Origin: PFJX01 sp964646585 | Lineage (GTDB): Bacteria; Pseudomonadota; Gammaproteobacteria; Burkholderiales; Thiobacillaceae | Direction of reading: 5' to 3' | NCBI GenBank assembly: GCA_964646585.1 | Contig: CAZYEY010000199.1 | Location: forward strand, 1 to 21,449 | DNA: 21,449 bases | In this document: piece by piece, positions 1 to 7,433 of the stretch | Layout of the letters: every line of letters starts with the position of its first letter | How positions within the stretch are numbered: position 1 is the stretch's first letter | Program-made: the position numbers and the translations under genes | Notes under the pieces: generated by a model | Database searches by the model: none | Seen by the model: the letters and a program-made list of their open reading frames with translations, nothing else | Told to the model about the DNA's origin: nothing

Positions 1-126
1 ACCCTGGCCTGGGCGGAGGACGCGGCCGCCGCGGAAACCCTGGCCCTGGCCCGGCGCGCCACCATCCTGGAACGCCTGGCCCGTTCCGCCGCCGCCCGAC
101 CCGGCCCCTCCCTCCGACATGCCTGA
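1..126 (+). CDS. C-terminal end of an unidentified protein (partial)
   Basis: An open frame enters from the left edge and stops at TGA 124-126. It encodes 41 residues, Ala/Arg/Leu-rich and probably helical (…ATILERLARS…), ending in a Pro/Arg-rich tail. I do not recognise the family. In other H4MPT islands mtdB often precedes mch, but this tail does not resemble the MtdB C-terminus as I remember it. The stop overlaps the first possible mch start (ATGCCTGA, 119-126), which suggests translational coupling and membership of the same operon. Because the frame is short and cut off, its coding status rests on the good GC-rich codon pattern and this overlap. Confidence 0.5.
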   Translation, partial: TLAWAEDAAAAETLALARRATILERLARSAAARPGPSLRHA

Positions 127-1102
127 TCCCCGAACCATGAACCCCTCGCCCAGCATCAACCAACTTGCCGCGCCCCTGGTGGAACGCCTGGTGGAACAGG
201 CGGGCGAACTGCGCCTGGCGGTCTCCCGCGAGGACGACGGGGTGCGCGTCATCGATGCCGGCATCCGGGTTCCGGGCGGCATCGAGGCGGGCCGGCGCAT
301 CGCCGAGATCTGCCTGGGCGGCTTGGGCCGGGTCCGGGTGGCCCCGACGGCCCCCTTCCCCGACTGGCCCTGGGAGATCTCCGTGACCACGGCCAATCCG
401 GTCCTGGCCTGCCTGGGCAGCCAATACGCCGGCTGGAGCCTGGCCCACGGCGAGGGCAAGGGCGCCTTCTTCGCCCTGGGCTCCGGCCCCGGCCGGGCCC
501 TGGCTGGCAAGGAGGAACTGTTCGCCGAACTGGGCTATCGGGACGCGGCGGATAGCGCCTGCCTGGTGCTGGAGACCGACCGGGTTCCGCCGCCGCCCCT
601 GCTCGTGAAGATCGCCGACCAGTGCAAGGTGGAAGCCGGCGACCTCACCCTGATCCTGACCCCCACCACCAGCCTCGCGGGCGCCACCCAGGTGGTGGCG
701 CGGGTGCTGGAAGTGGCCCTGCACAAGGCCCATTTCCTGGGGTTTCCCCTGGAACGCATCGTCGATGGCCTGGGAGCAGCGCCCCTCTGCCCTCCCGCCG
801 CCGATTTCCTCGCGGCCATGGGCCGCACCAACGACGCCATCCTGTTCGGCGGACGCGTCCACCTTTTCGTGTCCGGCGACGATGCCGCCGCCGCCGACCT
901 CGCCCGGCGCCTGCCCAGCTCGGCCTCCCCCGACTACGGCCGCCCTTTCGCCCAGGTGTTCAAGGACGCCTGCCACGATTTCTACAAGATCGACCCCCTG
1001 TTGTTCGCCCCGGCCCGGGTCGCGGTGACCTGTCTCGACAGCGGCCGCACCCACCACGCCGGCAAGGCCGATCCGGATCTGCTGGGGAGCTCCTTCTCAT
1101 GA
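119..1102 (+). CDS. mch: Methenyltetrahydromethanopterin cyclohydrolase (Mch)
   Basis: Mch interconverts methenyl-H4MPT and formyl-H4MPT in the cytoplasmic formaldehyde-oxidation pathway, between the methylene-H4MPT dehydrogenase and the formyltransferase/hydrolase complex. The 327-residue product matches the family length and is recognisable along its whole span: PSINQLAAPLVERLV near the N-terminus, NPVLACLGSQYAGW around residues 92-105, GSGPGRALAGKEELF around 121-135, and a C-terminal half with PTTSLAGATQVVARV and GRTNDAILFGGRVHL. Two starts are possible: ATG 119, which overlaps the upstream stop, and ATG 137, which gives MNPSPSINQ and is closer to homologues I know. Neither has a clear Shine-Dalgarno sequence. 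The stop overlaps the next start as ATGA. Confidence 0.95.
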   Translation: MPDPRTMNPSPSINQLAAPLVERLVEQAGELRLAVSREDDGVRVIDAGIRVPGGIEAGRRIAEICLGGLGRVRVAPTAPFPDWPWEISVTTANPVLACLGSQYAGWSLAHGEGKGAFFALGSGPGRALAGKEELFAELGYRDAADSACLVLETDRVPPPPLLVKIADQCKVEAGDLTLILTPTTSLAGATQVVARVLEVALHKAHFLGFPLERIVDGLGAAPLCPPAADFLAAMGRTNDAILFGGRVHLFVSGDDAAAADLARRLPSSASPDYGRPFAQVFKDACHDFYKIDPLLFAPARVAVTCLDSGRTHHAGKADPDLLGSSFS

Positions 1103-2013
1103 ACAGTCGCGTCGCCATCGTCACCGACGACCCGGGCTGGCACGGCAAGCGGCTGCGCCGGGCCTTCGCCGCCCTCGGCTACGACGCCGCCTACCTGTCC
1201 CTGGCCGATTGCCGCGCCGACCTGGAATCCGGCTTCGGCGGCCTGGCGCTGCCGGGCTTCGAAAAGCGCCTCCCCGACGGCGTGTTCGTGCGCGGCGTGC
1301 CGGGCGGCACCCTGGAACAGGTAGTGCTGCGCCTGGACTTTCTGCACCTGCTGCCCCTGCTGGGGGTGCCGGTCTACAACCCGGCCCGGGCCATCGAGAA
1401 AAGCGTGGACAAGGCCATGACCAGCCTGCTTCTGCACCAGGCCGGCATTCCCACCCCCGCCACCTGGGTGTGCGAATCCGAGCACCGGGCCCGGAGCATC
1501 CTGATGCGCGCGGTGGCGCTGGGCCACGAACTGGTGCTCAAGCCCCTGTTCGGCTCCCAGGGCAACGGCCTGCGCCGGCTGGCCCGCCCGGCGGACCTGC
1601 CCGGGGCGGCGGAGTACAAGGGCGTGTATTACCTCCAGCGCTACGTGGGCGCCGCCACGGCGGGCTGGGAGGACTACCGGGTGCTGGTGATCGGTGGCGC
1701 TGCCCGGGCGGCCATGACCCGCCGGGGCGCCAGCTGGATCAACAACGTGGCCCAGGGCGCCCGCTGCGGCACCGCCCCCGACGACCCGGAGCTGGCGCGT
1801 ATGGCGGTGGCGGCGACCCGGGCCCTGGACATGGACTACGCCGGCGTGGACCTGATGCGGGACCGGGATGGACGCCTGGTGGTCATCGAGGTCAACAGCA
1901 TTCCCGCCTGGCGCGGCCTGCAAGGGGTGGTGGAGGTGGACATCGCCGCCCTGCTGGCGGAGGACTTCATCCGCCGCCACGTGGCCCCGGCGCGGCAGGC
2001 GAGGCGCGCGTGA
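1099..2013 (+). CDS. Orf5-type RimK-like ATP-grasp ligase of the H4MPT island
   Basis: This 304-residue ATP-grasp protein is of the RimK/MptN type, known from methylotroph C1 islands as Orf5. Such ligases join a carboxylate, often glutamate, to an amine or a second carboxyl group, so a glutamylation step on the pterin or furan cofactor is the likely role; the substrate is inferred. Visible motifs are EKSVDKAMTSLLLHQAGIPTP (from about residue 100), the nucleotide loop LKPLFGSQGNG (147-157), and the metal-binding strand VVIEVNSIPAW (Glu264, Asn266). The ATG lies in an ATGA overlap with the mch stop, and the stop overlaps the next start as GTGA. A longer open frame exists upstream but runs inside mch and is not the start. 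Confidence 0.88.
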   Translation: MNSRVAIVTDDPGWHGKRLRRAFAALGYDAAYLSLADCRADLESGFGGLALPGFEKRLPDGVFVRGVPGGTLEQVVLRLDFLHLLPLLGVPVYNPARAIEKSVDKAMTSLLLHQAGIPTPATWVCESEHRARSILMRAVALGHELVLKPLFGSQGNGLRRLARPADLPGAAEYKGVYYLQRYVGAATAGWEDYRVLVIGGAARAAMTRRGASWINNVAQGARCGTAPDDPELARMAVAATRALDMDYAGVDLMRDRDGRLVVIEVNSIPAWRGLQGVVEVDIAALLAEDFIRRHVAPARQARRA

Positions 2014-2972
2014 ACGCCCGCCCGGCCTTCCTCCCCGCCGCCGCGGACCCGGAGGCCGCCTTTCTGGCGGCCTGCGCCCTGGACGTGACCGCCTTCAAAC
2101 CCGGCAACGTCAGCCTGGATTCCCCGGGCCACGGCATGGTGGCGGAGGATTTCCTGGTCAGCGCCGCCACCGCCGCCCCCCATCTGTGCGCGCCGGGGTC
2201 CCGGGTCGGCGTCCGCGTCTACCGGGCCGTCGAAGCCACCCGGGCGGCCGTGGGCCAGAACACCAACCTGGGCATCGTCCTCCTCGCCGCGCCCCTCCTC
2301 CACGCGGCCCAGCGCCGCGAGTCCGGGCGGCCTCTGGCGGAAGCCCTGGACGCCACCCTGGACGAACTGGACCGGGAGGACGCGGACTGGGCCTTCCGCG
2401 CCATCCTTCTGGCCGCCCCAGCCGGCCTTGGCGACAGCCCCCGCCACGATGTGCGCTCGCCGCCGTCCGCGAGCCTGCTGGAGGCCATGGCCGAGGCCGC
2501 CGGACGGGACTCCGTCGCCCGCCAGTACGCCACCGGCTACCGGGACATCCTCGGCCTGGGCCTATCCACCCTGGCGCGCTCCCGCCGGGCCGGGAACGAC
2601 GACGGCATCGCCGCCGTGGATGTCTACCTGGCCTTCCTGATGGCCTTCCCCGACAGCCATGTGGCGCGCAAGCACGGTGCCGCCGTCGCCGAGGAAACCC
2701 GCCGCATGGCGGCGGACTGCGCCGGGGACATCGCCCGAATCACCGACCGGACCGCCGTCCGCCGGCGCCTGGAGGCCCTGGATCGGACGCTGAAATCGGC
2801 GGGCGTCAATCCCGGCACCAGCGCCGACCTCACCGTGGCCACCCTGCTGGCGGACCGCCTGGGCGGCCCCGTCCACGCCCCTCCCCGGTCCCGGCCAGGC
2901 CCGGATACCCCTGGTTTGCCCGCGAACGACTCGGCGCGGGCCGGCCATTCCGAAACAACCGAGTCCGTGTAA
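2010..2972 (+). CDS. Orf7-type triphosphoribosyl-dephospho-CoA synthase (CitG) family protein
   Basis: The 320-residue product belongs to the CitG/MdcB family, whose known members join ATP and dephospho-CoA to make the prosthetic-group precursor of citrate or malonate lyase. No lyase subunit lies nearby. In C1 islands this homologue (Orf7) sits between orf5 and fae, so a step in H4MPT or methylofuran assembly is more likely; its substrate is not known to me. Family motifs are AFKPGNVS (about 27-34), GQNTNLGIVLLAAPLL (about 81-96) and NPGTSADLTVATLL (about 267-280). The start is GTG in a GTGA overlap with the previous stop. The last 35 or so residues are Pro/Ser/Arg-rich and look disordered. 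Confidence 0.85.
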   Translation: MNARPAFLPAAADPEAAFLAACALDVTAFKPGNVSLDSPGHGMVAEDFLVSAATAAPHLCAPGSRVGVRVYRAVEATRAAVGQNTNLGIVLLAAPLLHAAQRRESGRPLAEALDATLDELDREDADWAFRAILLAAPAGLGDSPRHDVRSPPSASLLEAMAEAAGRDSVARQYATGYRDILGLGLSTLARSRRAGNDDGIAAVDVYLAFLMAFPDSHVARKHGAAVAEETRRMAADCAGDIARITDRTAVRRRLEALDRTLKSAGVNPGTSADLTVATLLADRLGGPVHAPPRSRPGPDTPGLPANDSARAGHSETTESV

Positions 2973-2987
2973 TCCAAGGAGAAAATG

Positions 2988-3500
2988 ATGGCTAAGATTG
3001 ATCGAGTGTTGGTAGGCGAGGCGTTGGTGGGCGATGGCAACGAGGTGGCCCACATCGACCTGATCATGGGCCCCAGGGGCAGCGCCGCCGAAGCGGCCTT
3101 CTGCAACGGCCTGGTCAACAACAAGGATGGCTTCACCTCGCTGCTGGCGGTGGTGGCCCCCAACCTGCCCTGCAAGCCAAACACCATGATGTTCAACAAG
3201 GTGACCATCAAGGGCGCCAAGCAGGCGGTGCAGATGTTCGGTCCCGCCCAGCGTGGCGTGGCCATGGCTGTGGCCGACTGCGTCGAGGACGGCACCATCC
3301 CCGCCGAAGAGGCCGACAACCTCTACATCTGCGTGGGCGTGTTCATCCACTGGGAAGCCGCTGACGACACCAAGATCCAGGACTTCAACTACGAGGCCAC
3401 CAGACAGTCCATCAAGCGTGCCGTGGCTGGCACCCCCACTGCCGCCGAGGTGGTAGCCAAGAAGGCTTCCGTGGGCCATCCCTTCGCCGCCCACAACTGA
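2988..3500 (+). CDS. fae: Formaldehyde-activating enzyme (Fae)
   Basis: Fae condenses free formaldehyde with H4MPT to methylene-H4MPT and is the entry point of the pathway. The 170-residue protein is nearly textbook: MAKIDRVLVGEALVGDGNEVAH, IMGPRGSAAEAAFCNGLVNN, LPCKPNTMMFNKVTIKGAKQ, MFGPAQRGVAMAVADCV and GVFIHWEAADD. The conserved His22 in the AHIDL segment is the proposed active-site residue. ATG 2985 and ATG 2988 are adjacent in-frame codons; 2988 is chosen because AAGGAG at 2976-2981 is then 6 bases away and the protein begins MAKI as in the family. Codon use is visibly less GC-extreme than in its neighbours, as expected of an abundant protein. Confidence 0.98.
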   Translation: MAKIDRVLVGEALVGDGNEVAHIDLIMGPRGSAAEAAFCNGLVNNKDGFTSLLAVVAPNLPCKPNTMMFNKVTIKGAKQAVQMFGPAQRGVAMAVADCVEDGTIPAEEADNLYICVGVFIHWEAADDTKIQDFNYEATRQSIKRAVAGTPTAAEVVAKKASVGHPFAAHN

Positions 3501-3511
3501 GGAGAAACCAA

Positions 3512-4729
3512 GTGCGTTGCCTGGAATGCGGAGCCGAAGTGGGGGCCCTCGACAACGGTCACCTGTGGGCCTGTGGCGGCATCACGCTTCAGGAATACGC
3601 GCTCCGGCACGCCCTGCCCCTGGATCTGCTGGTGACGCCGGACGACGTCGGCCATCTCCCGGAGGTCGCTCCCAGGTCGCCCGCCACACCGCCGGACGAA
3701 GCGGCCCAGGCCACCCTGGCCGGACTGCGCCTGGCCGGCAAGGTGTCGGAGGAGGGCGTGGTTTGCGCCATCGCCGGGGAAGTGGCCTGGCTGGATCTGC
3801 TGTTCTGGGATCTCGCCCGGCTCGCGCCGTTCGGGTTCCAGTTCCGGCAGGAATACCACTATGCCCCGGGAACCCACCGGGTCGTGGCCAGGAACCGGCT
3901 GACGGCCCATGGAAGGAATCTGGTCGGCCCCTGGCTACCCGCCAGGGTGCCGCCGCCGGATCCACGCTTGAAATACGCGGTCTACCTGGCCCATGCAGCC
4001 GAGCTGCACGCCGGGTACCTATTCCTACCTTTCGCCTCGGCCGCCGACGCCGACGGGGCGGCGGCCGATCTCATCCGTGAACTGGGCGCGCGCACCCGCC
4101 GGCTGGACGCGGGAACGCCCCTGCTGCGCACCCTGACCCGGGCCGACACGGCGCGACTCCTGGACGGCCTGGCGCCCGAGCTCGCCGATATGCCCGGCGT
4201 CCAGGCCCGCTTTCACCCGGAGACTCCGGAAGTCACCGTGACCAAGGAAGTGGTGTTCGATTCGGCCCACTTCCTCACCGACCATCCGGCCAAATGCAGC
4301 AACCTGCACGGCGGCCGCTATGTCCTGCGCGTGAAGGTGCGCGGCCACGTCGATCCCATGACCGGCTGCGTGCTGGACTACGGCTACCTGAAGCGGGTTG
4401 TGAACGCCCGGGTGGTGGAGCGCTTCGACCACCACACCCTGAACTACGCTGGGCCTGAACTGGCCTGGCGATCCACCACCGAGCTGCTCTGCGTGCACAT
4501 CTGGGAGCGGCTCATCGATCACCTGCCGGGCCTGGTGGATATCACCCTCCATGAGACACCCCAGTCTTGGTGCCAGTACACGGGCCCCGATCTGGAAACC
4601 TGGATGGCGCGGGGATCGGATCCCCTTCTGACCCGCTTCACCGGTCCGGCGCTGGGGCGCTCTCCCTGGCGGCGCTGGATGGGCCCGGCTCAAGTTCGTC
4701 ATGGAACGCGGCAAGTTCCCCCGGGCTGA
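3512..4729 (+). CDS. Zinc-ribbon plus 6-pyruvoyltetrahydropterin synthase (PTPS/QueD)-like protein
   Basis: The 405-residue protein has three parts. Residues 1-45 carry Cys3, Cys6, His17 and Cys21 with a TLQEYALRHALPLD stretch, resembling the Ros/MucR-type zinc-finger module. Residues 60-240 form a middle region I cannot assign. Residues 243-370 form a PTPS/QueD-like T-fold domain: FDSAHFL with a zinc-ligand His, AKCSNLHGGRY with the catalytic-type Cys, the FDHHTLN Asp/His segment, and the pterin-anchoring Glu in HETPQSWCQY. The usual HGH zinc pair is HGG here, so one expected ligand is missing. The start is GTG 3512 with GGAGA at 3501-3505, just after fae. A role in pterin supply for H4MPT is inferred from context. 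The 3' end overlaps the opposing HisA-like gene by 92 bases. Confidence 0.85.
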   Translation: MRCLECGAEVGALDNGHLWACGGITLQEYALRHALPLDLLVTPDDVGHLPEVAPRSPATPPDEAAQATLAGLRLAGKVSEEGVVCAIAGEVAWLDLLFWDLARLAPFGFQFRQEYHYAPGTHRVVARNRLTAHGRNLVGPWLPARVPPPDPRLKYAVYLAHAAELHAGYLFLPFASAADADGAAADLIRELGARTRRLDAGTPLLRTLTRADTARLLDGLAPELADMPGVQARFHPETPEVTVTKEVVFDSAHFLTDHPAKCSNLHGGRYVLRVKVRGHVDPMTGCVLDYGYLKRVVNARVVERFDHHTLNYAGPELAWRSTTELLCVHIWERLIDHLPGLVDITLHETPQSWCQYTGPDLETWMARGSDPLLTRFTGPALGRSPWRRWMGPAQVRHGTRQVPPG

Positions 4730-5402
4730 TACGACCGTCGTGCAGGGCCGAGGCCAGCAACACGCCTGCCACGCCCAGGGCCGCCAGGGCGGCCAGGTCG
4801 CCGGCATGGCGGACGCCGCCGGCGGCATGCAGGCGCGTTCCCGGGGCCAGGCGCCGGAGGCGGGACAGGGTCTCCAAGTCCGGCCCCCGGCCCATGCCCA
4901 CCCGGCCCAGGGTCATGGCGATCACGTCCCCGGGCCAGCGCTCCACCGCCCCATCCAGGCCGGCGGGCCCCAGGAACCCGTCGTCCCGGAAATCCAGGGA
5001 GAGGACGCCCTGGGCGGGCATCGCCGCCGCGCCCGGCGCCACCGCCAGGGATTCGCTGCCCAGCACGGGGCGGCCCAGGCCCCGGGCCTGCCAGGCCGCG
5101 GCGGCGGCCGGGTCCGGGAAGCCCGCGTCCACCCAGAACTCCAGCGCCGGGAAGGCCCGGGCCAGGGCTTCCAGGGTGGCGTCATGGCCGCCCCGGCCCA
5201 GGATGGCATCCAGGTCCGCCACGTAGAATCGCCGGAAGGAATGCAGCGCCAGGAAGCCCTCGACCACCGCCTCCGGCCGGCTGGAGCCGGGGCACAGGGC
5301 GGATTCCAGGGGCCGGTATGCGTCCCGCCGGCCGGCCCGGGCGCGCACCGCCACGCCGCCCATCAGGTCCAGCACGGGAATCAATCGCAAGGAAGCGGGC
5401 AT
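4638..5402 (-). CDS. HisA/HisF-related TIM-barrel protein of the C1 island
   Basis: The 254-residue protein has the look of a (beta/alpha)8 HisA/HisF relative. Near the N-terminus it reads RLIPVLDLMGGVAV (Asp12 in the position of a catalytic Asp), then FYVADLDAILGRGGHDATLE, VLSLDFRDDGFLG, and the phosphate-binding end HAAGGVRHAGDL / GVLLASALHDG. It is not a histidine-operon gene: no other his gene is present and the sequence is divergent from true HisA. Relatives of this kind occur in H4MPT/methylofuran islands, so a cofactor-synthesis role is inferred; the reaction is unknown. ATG 5402 is one base off the ATG of the divergent gene (shared CATG). TTG codons a few residues downstream are alternative starts. 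It is the only minus-strand gene in the island. Confidence 0.83.
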   Translation of the reverse strand: MPASLRLIPVLDLMGGVAVRARAGRRDAYRPLESALCPGSSRPEAVVEGFLALHSFRRFYVADLDAILGRGGHDATLEALARAFPALEFWVDAGFPDPAAAAAWQARGLGRPVLGSESLAVAPGAAAMPAQGVLSLDFRDDGFLGPAGLDGAVERWPGDVIAMTLGRVGMGRGPDLETLSRLRRLAPGTRLHAAGGVRHAGDLAALAALGVAGVLLASALHDGRISPGELAAFHDELEPGPSSAARESAPAPDR

Positions 5403-6396
5403 GAAAATCTTCGTCTTTGAGTACGTGACCGGGGGAGGCTTCGCCGGCGAGCCTCTGCCCGAATTCGTCGGGGATGGCGAAACCATGTGGCGCGCCCTGG
5501 TGGAGGATCTTACCGCCCTGGACGGGGTGGACGTGATCACCCTGCGGGATGACCGCCTGGACTGGCCGCGCCTGCCGGGCCTGCGGGTGATGGCCACCGA
5601 CGCGGCCCGCTTCCAGGAGGATTTCAGGCGCTGCCTCGACGCCGCCGACGCGGTCTGGCCGGTGGCGCCGGAAAGCGGCGGCCTTCTGGAAAATCTGAGC
5701 CGGGATATTCTGGCCGCCGGCAAGCGCCTACTGGGCAGCCGCCCCGACGCGGTGCGGATCGCCGCCAGCAAGCGCGCCACTTCCCGGCATCTGCTGGCGT
5801 CGGGGGCGCGGGTGGCGCGGGTGTATGCCTCGCCCTTACTCATGACCGACGACTGGCCGGTGGTGGCGAAGCCCGACGACGGGGCGGGCTGCGTGGACAC
5901 CCTGTTCTTCTCCGGCCCCGCCGAGGCGCGGCGCTGGGCCATGAATCACAGCGACGATGCCTTCGTCTACCAGTACCACATCCCGGGCCGCCCCCTCTCC
6001 CTATCCATGCTCTGCTGCGAGGGTCGCGCCCAACTGCTCAGCGTTAACAGCCAGCACGTGGAACTGGCAGGCGGCCGTTTCCGCGCCCATGGGGTCACCG
6101 TGAACACGGTGGCCGACCCCGACGGCGTCTATGAATGGGTAGCCCGCAGCGTCGCCGAGGCCCTGCCCGACCTGTGGGGCTACGTGGGCGTCGATCTGAT
6201 CGCCGCCGCCGACGGCCCCCGGATTCTCGAGATCAATCCGCGCCTCACTCTGTCCTACGCGGGCCTGGGCGCCGCCGTGGGCGGCAATACCGCTGGACGT
6301 GTCCTCGCCCTGCCTGCCTTCGCGCCCCGGGCGGATCTGCGGGCGGTGGCGGTGGGGGCCCGCGAGCCGGCCCCGGCCGCGCGGGAGGCGGCGTGA
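5401..6396 (+). CDS. ATP-grasp ligase, MfnD-like (tyramine-glutamate ligase family)
   Basis: The 331-residue ATP-grasp protein opens with MKIFVFEYVTGGGFAGEPLP, like archaeal MfnD and bacterial homologues in C1 islands. MfnD joins glutamate to tyramine in methanofuran synthesis; an analogous step for bacterial methylofuran is inferred. Seen in the sequence: VVAKPDDGAGCVDT (Lys157, ATP-binding), FVYQYHIPGRPLSL, and the metal-binding RILEINPRLTLSYAGLG with Glu277 and Asn279. The ATG is preceded by AAGGA at 5389-5393, which lies inside the divergent HisA-like gene. The stop is followed 11 bases later by the MfnF-like ATG. The C-terminal 25 residues are Ala/Arg-rich. Confidence 0.85.
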   Translation: MKIFVFEYVTGGGFAGEPLPEFVGDGETMWRALVEDLTALDGVDVITLRDDRLDWPRLPGLRVMATDAARFQEDFRRCLDAADAVWPVAPESGGLLENLSRDILAAGKRLLGSRPDAVRIAASKRATSRHLLASGARVARVYASPLLMTDDWPVVAKPDDGAGCVDTLFFSGPAEARRWAMNHSDDAFVYQYHIPGRPLSLSMLCCEGRAQLLSVNSQHVELAGGRFRAHGVTVNTVADPDGVYEWVARSVAEALPDLWGYVGVDLIAAADGPRILEINPRLTLSYAGLGAAVGGNTAGRVLALPAFAPRADLRAVAVGAREPAPAAREAA

Positions 6397-6407
6397 AGGG
6401 CGACGTC

Positions 6408-7433
6408 ATGGGCTGGGACGTGGGCGGCGCCCATCTGAAGGCCGCCCGACTCGACGCGTCCGGCCGGGTGGTCGGCGTCTGGCAGGAACCCTGCGCCCTG
6501 TGGCAGGGACTGGACCGGCTGGAGACGGCCCTGGCCCGGATCCTCGCCCGGGCTGGCGGCCCCGCCGCCAGCCACGGCGTGACCATGACCGGCGAGATGA
6601 CCGACCTGTTCACCACTCGGGAGGAGGGCGTGGCGGCCCTGGCCGCCACCATGGCGGAGCGGCTGGCGCCGGCGCCGACGCGTTTCTACGCCGGCGCCGC
6701 CGGCTGGGTGGACGGCGCCGGCATCGCCGCCGCCGCCCGCCTGGTGGCCTCCGCCAACTGGCACGCCACCGCGCGCCTGGTGGCCGGCCGGGTGGGAGAG
6801 GGTGTGCTGGTGGACATCGGCAGCACCACCACGGACATCATTCCCCTGGCGGCGGGAAGCGTGGCCGCCACCGGCGCCACCGACGCCGAACGCCTGGCCG
6901 CCGGCGAGCTGGTCTACAGCGGCGTCGTCCGCACTCCCCTCATGGCCCTGGCCGGGCGGGCGCCGGTGGCCGGCCGCTGGCTATCCCTCATGGCGGAGCA
7001 TTTCGCCACCACGGCGGACGTCTACCGGGTGCTGGGCTGGTTGCCCGAATCCGCCGACCTGCATGAAAGCGCCGATGGCGGTCCCAAGACGGCGGCAGCC
7101 AGCCGCCGGCGCCTGGCCCGCATGGTGGGCATGGATGTGGAGGACGCCCCGGAGGCGGCCTGGGTCCAGCTGGCCGCCTGGTTCGCCCGGGCCCAATTGA
7201 GCTGCATCGAGACCGGCATCCAGCAGGTCCTGTCCCGCGCCCTGCCCGGTCCCGACGCGCCCCTGGTCCTGGCCGGCGCCGGCGCCTTCCTGGGGCCGCG
7301 CCTGGGCGCCCGCCTGGAGCGGCCCGTGCTCGATTTCCCCGGCCTTGCGCCTGGCGCGGAAGCCATCCAGTGCTGGTGCGCGCCGGCGGTGGCGGTGGCG
7401 CGTCTGATGGTGAAGGATATGCCATGCGTCTGA
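6408..7433 (+). CDS. H4MPT-linked C1 pathway protein, MfnF-like (ASKHA/hydantoinase-like fold)
   Basis: This 341-residue protein belongs to the family long called 'probable H4MPT-linked C1 transfer pathway protein', whose archaeal member MfnF was assigned to coupling the furan diphosphate to glutamyl-tyramine. Actin-like/hydantoinase motifs are visible: MGWDVGGAHLKAARLD at the N-terminus, TMTGEMTDLFTTREEG, VDIGSTTTDIIPL (Asp136) and VYSGVVRTPLMAL, with a C-terminal LVLAGAGAFLGPRLG. ATG 6408 is preferred because GAAGGG ends 7 bases upstream and the protein then begins as in the family. An in-frame GTG at 6393, overlapping the previous stop as GTGA with GGAGG upstream, is an alternative. The stop overlaps the pabB start by 10 bases. 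Confidence 0.87.
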   Translation: MGWDVGGAHLKAARLDASGRVVGVWQEPCALWQGLDRLETALARILARAGGPAASHGVTMTGEMTDLFTTREEGVAALAATMAERLAPAPTRFYAGAAGWVDGAGIAAAARLVASANWHATARLVAGRVGEGVLVDIGSTTTDIIPLAAGSVAATGATDAERLAAGELVYSGVVRTPLMALAGRAPVAGRWLSLMAEHFATTADVYRVLGWLPESADLHESADGGPKTAAASRRRLARMVGMDVEDAPEAAWVQLAAWFARAQLSCIETGIQQVLSRALPGPDAPLVLAGAGAFLGPRLGARLERPVLDFPGLAPGAEAIQCWCAPAVAVARLMVKDMPCV

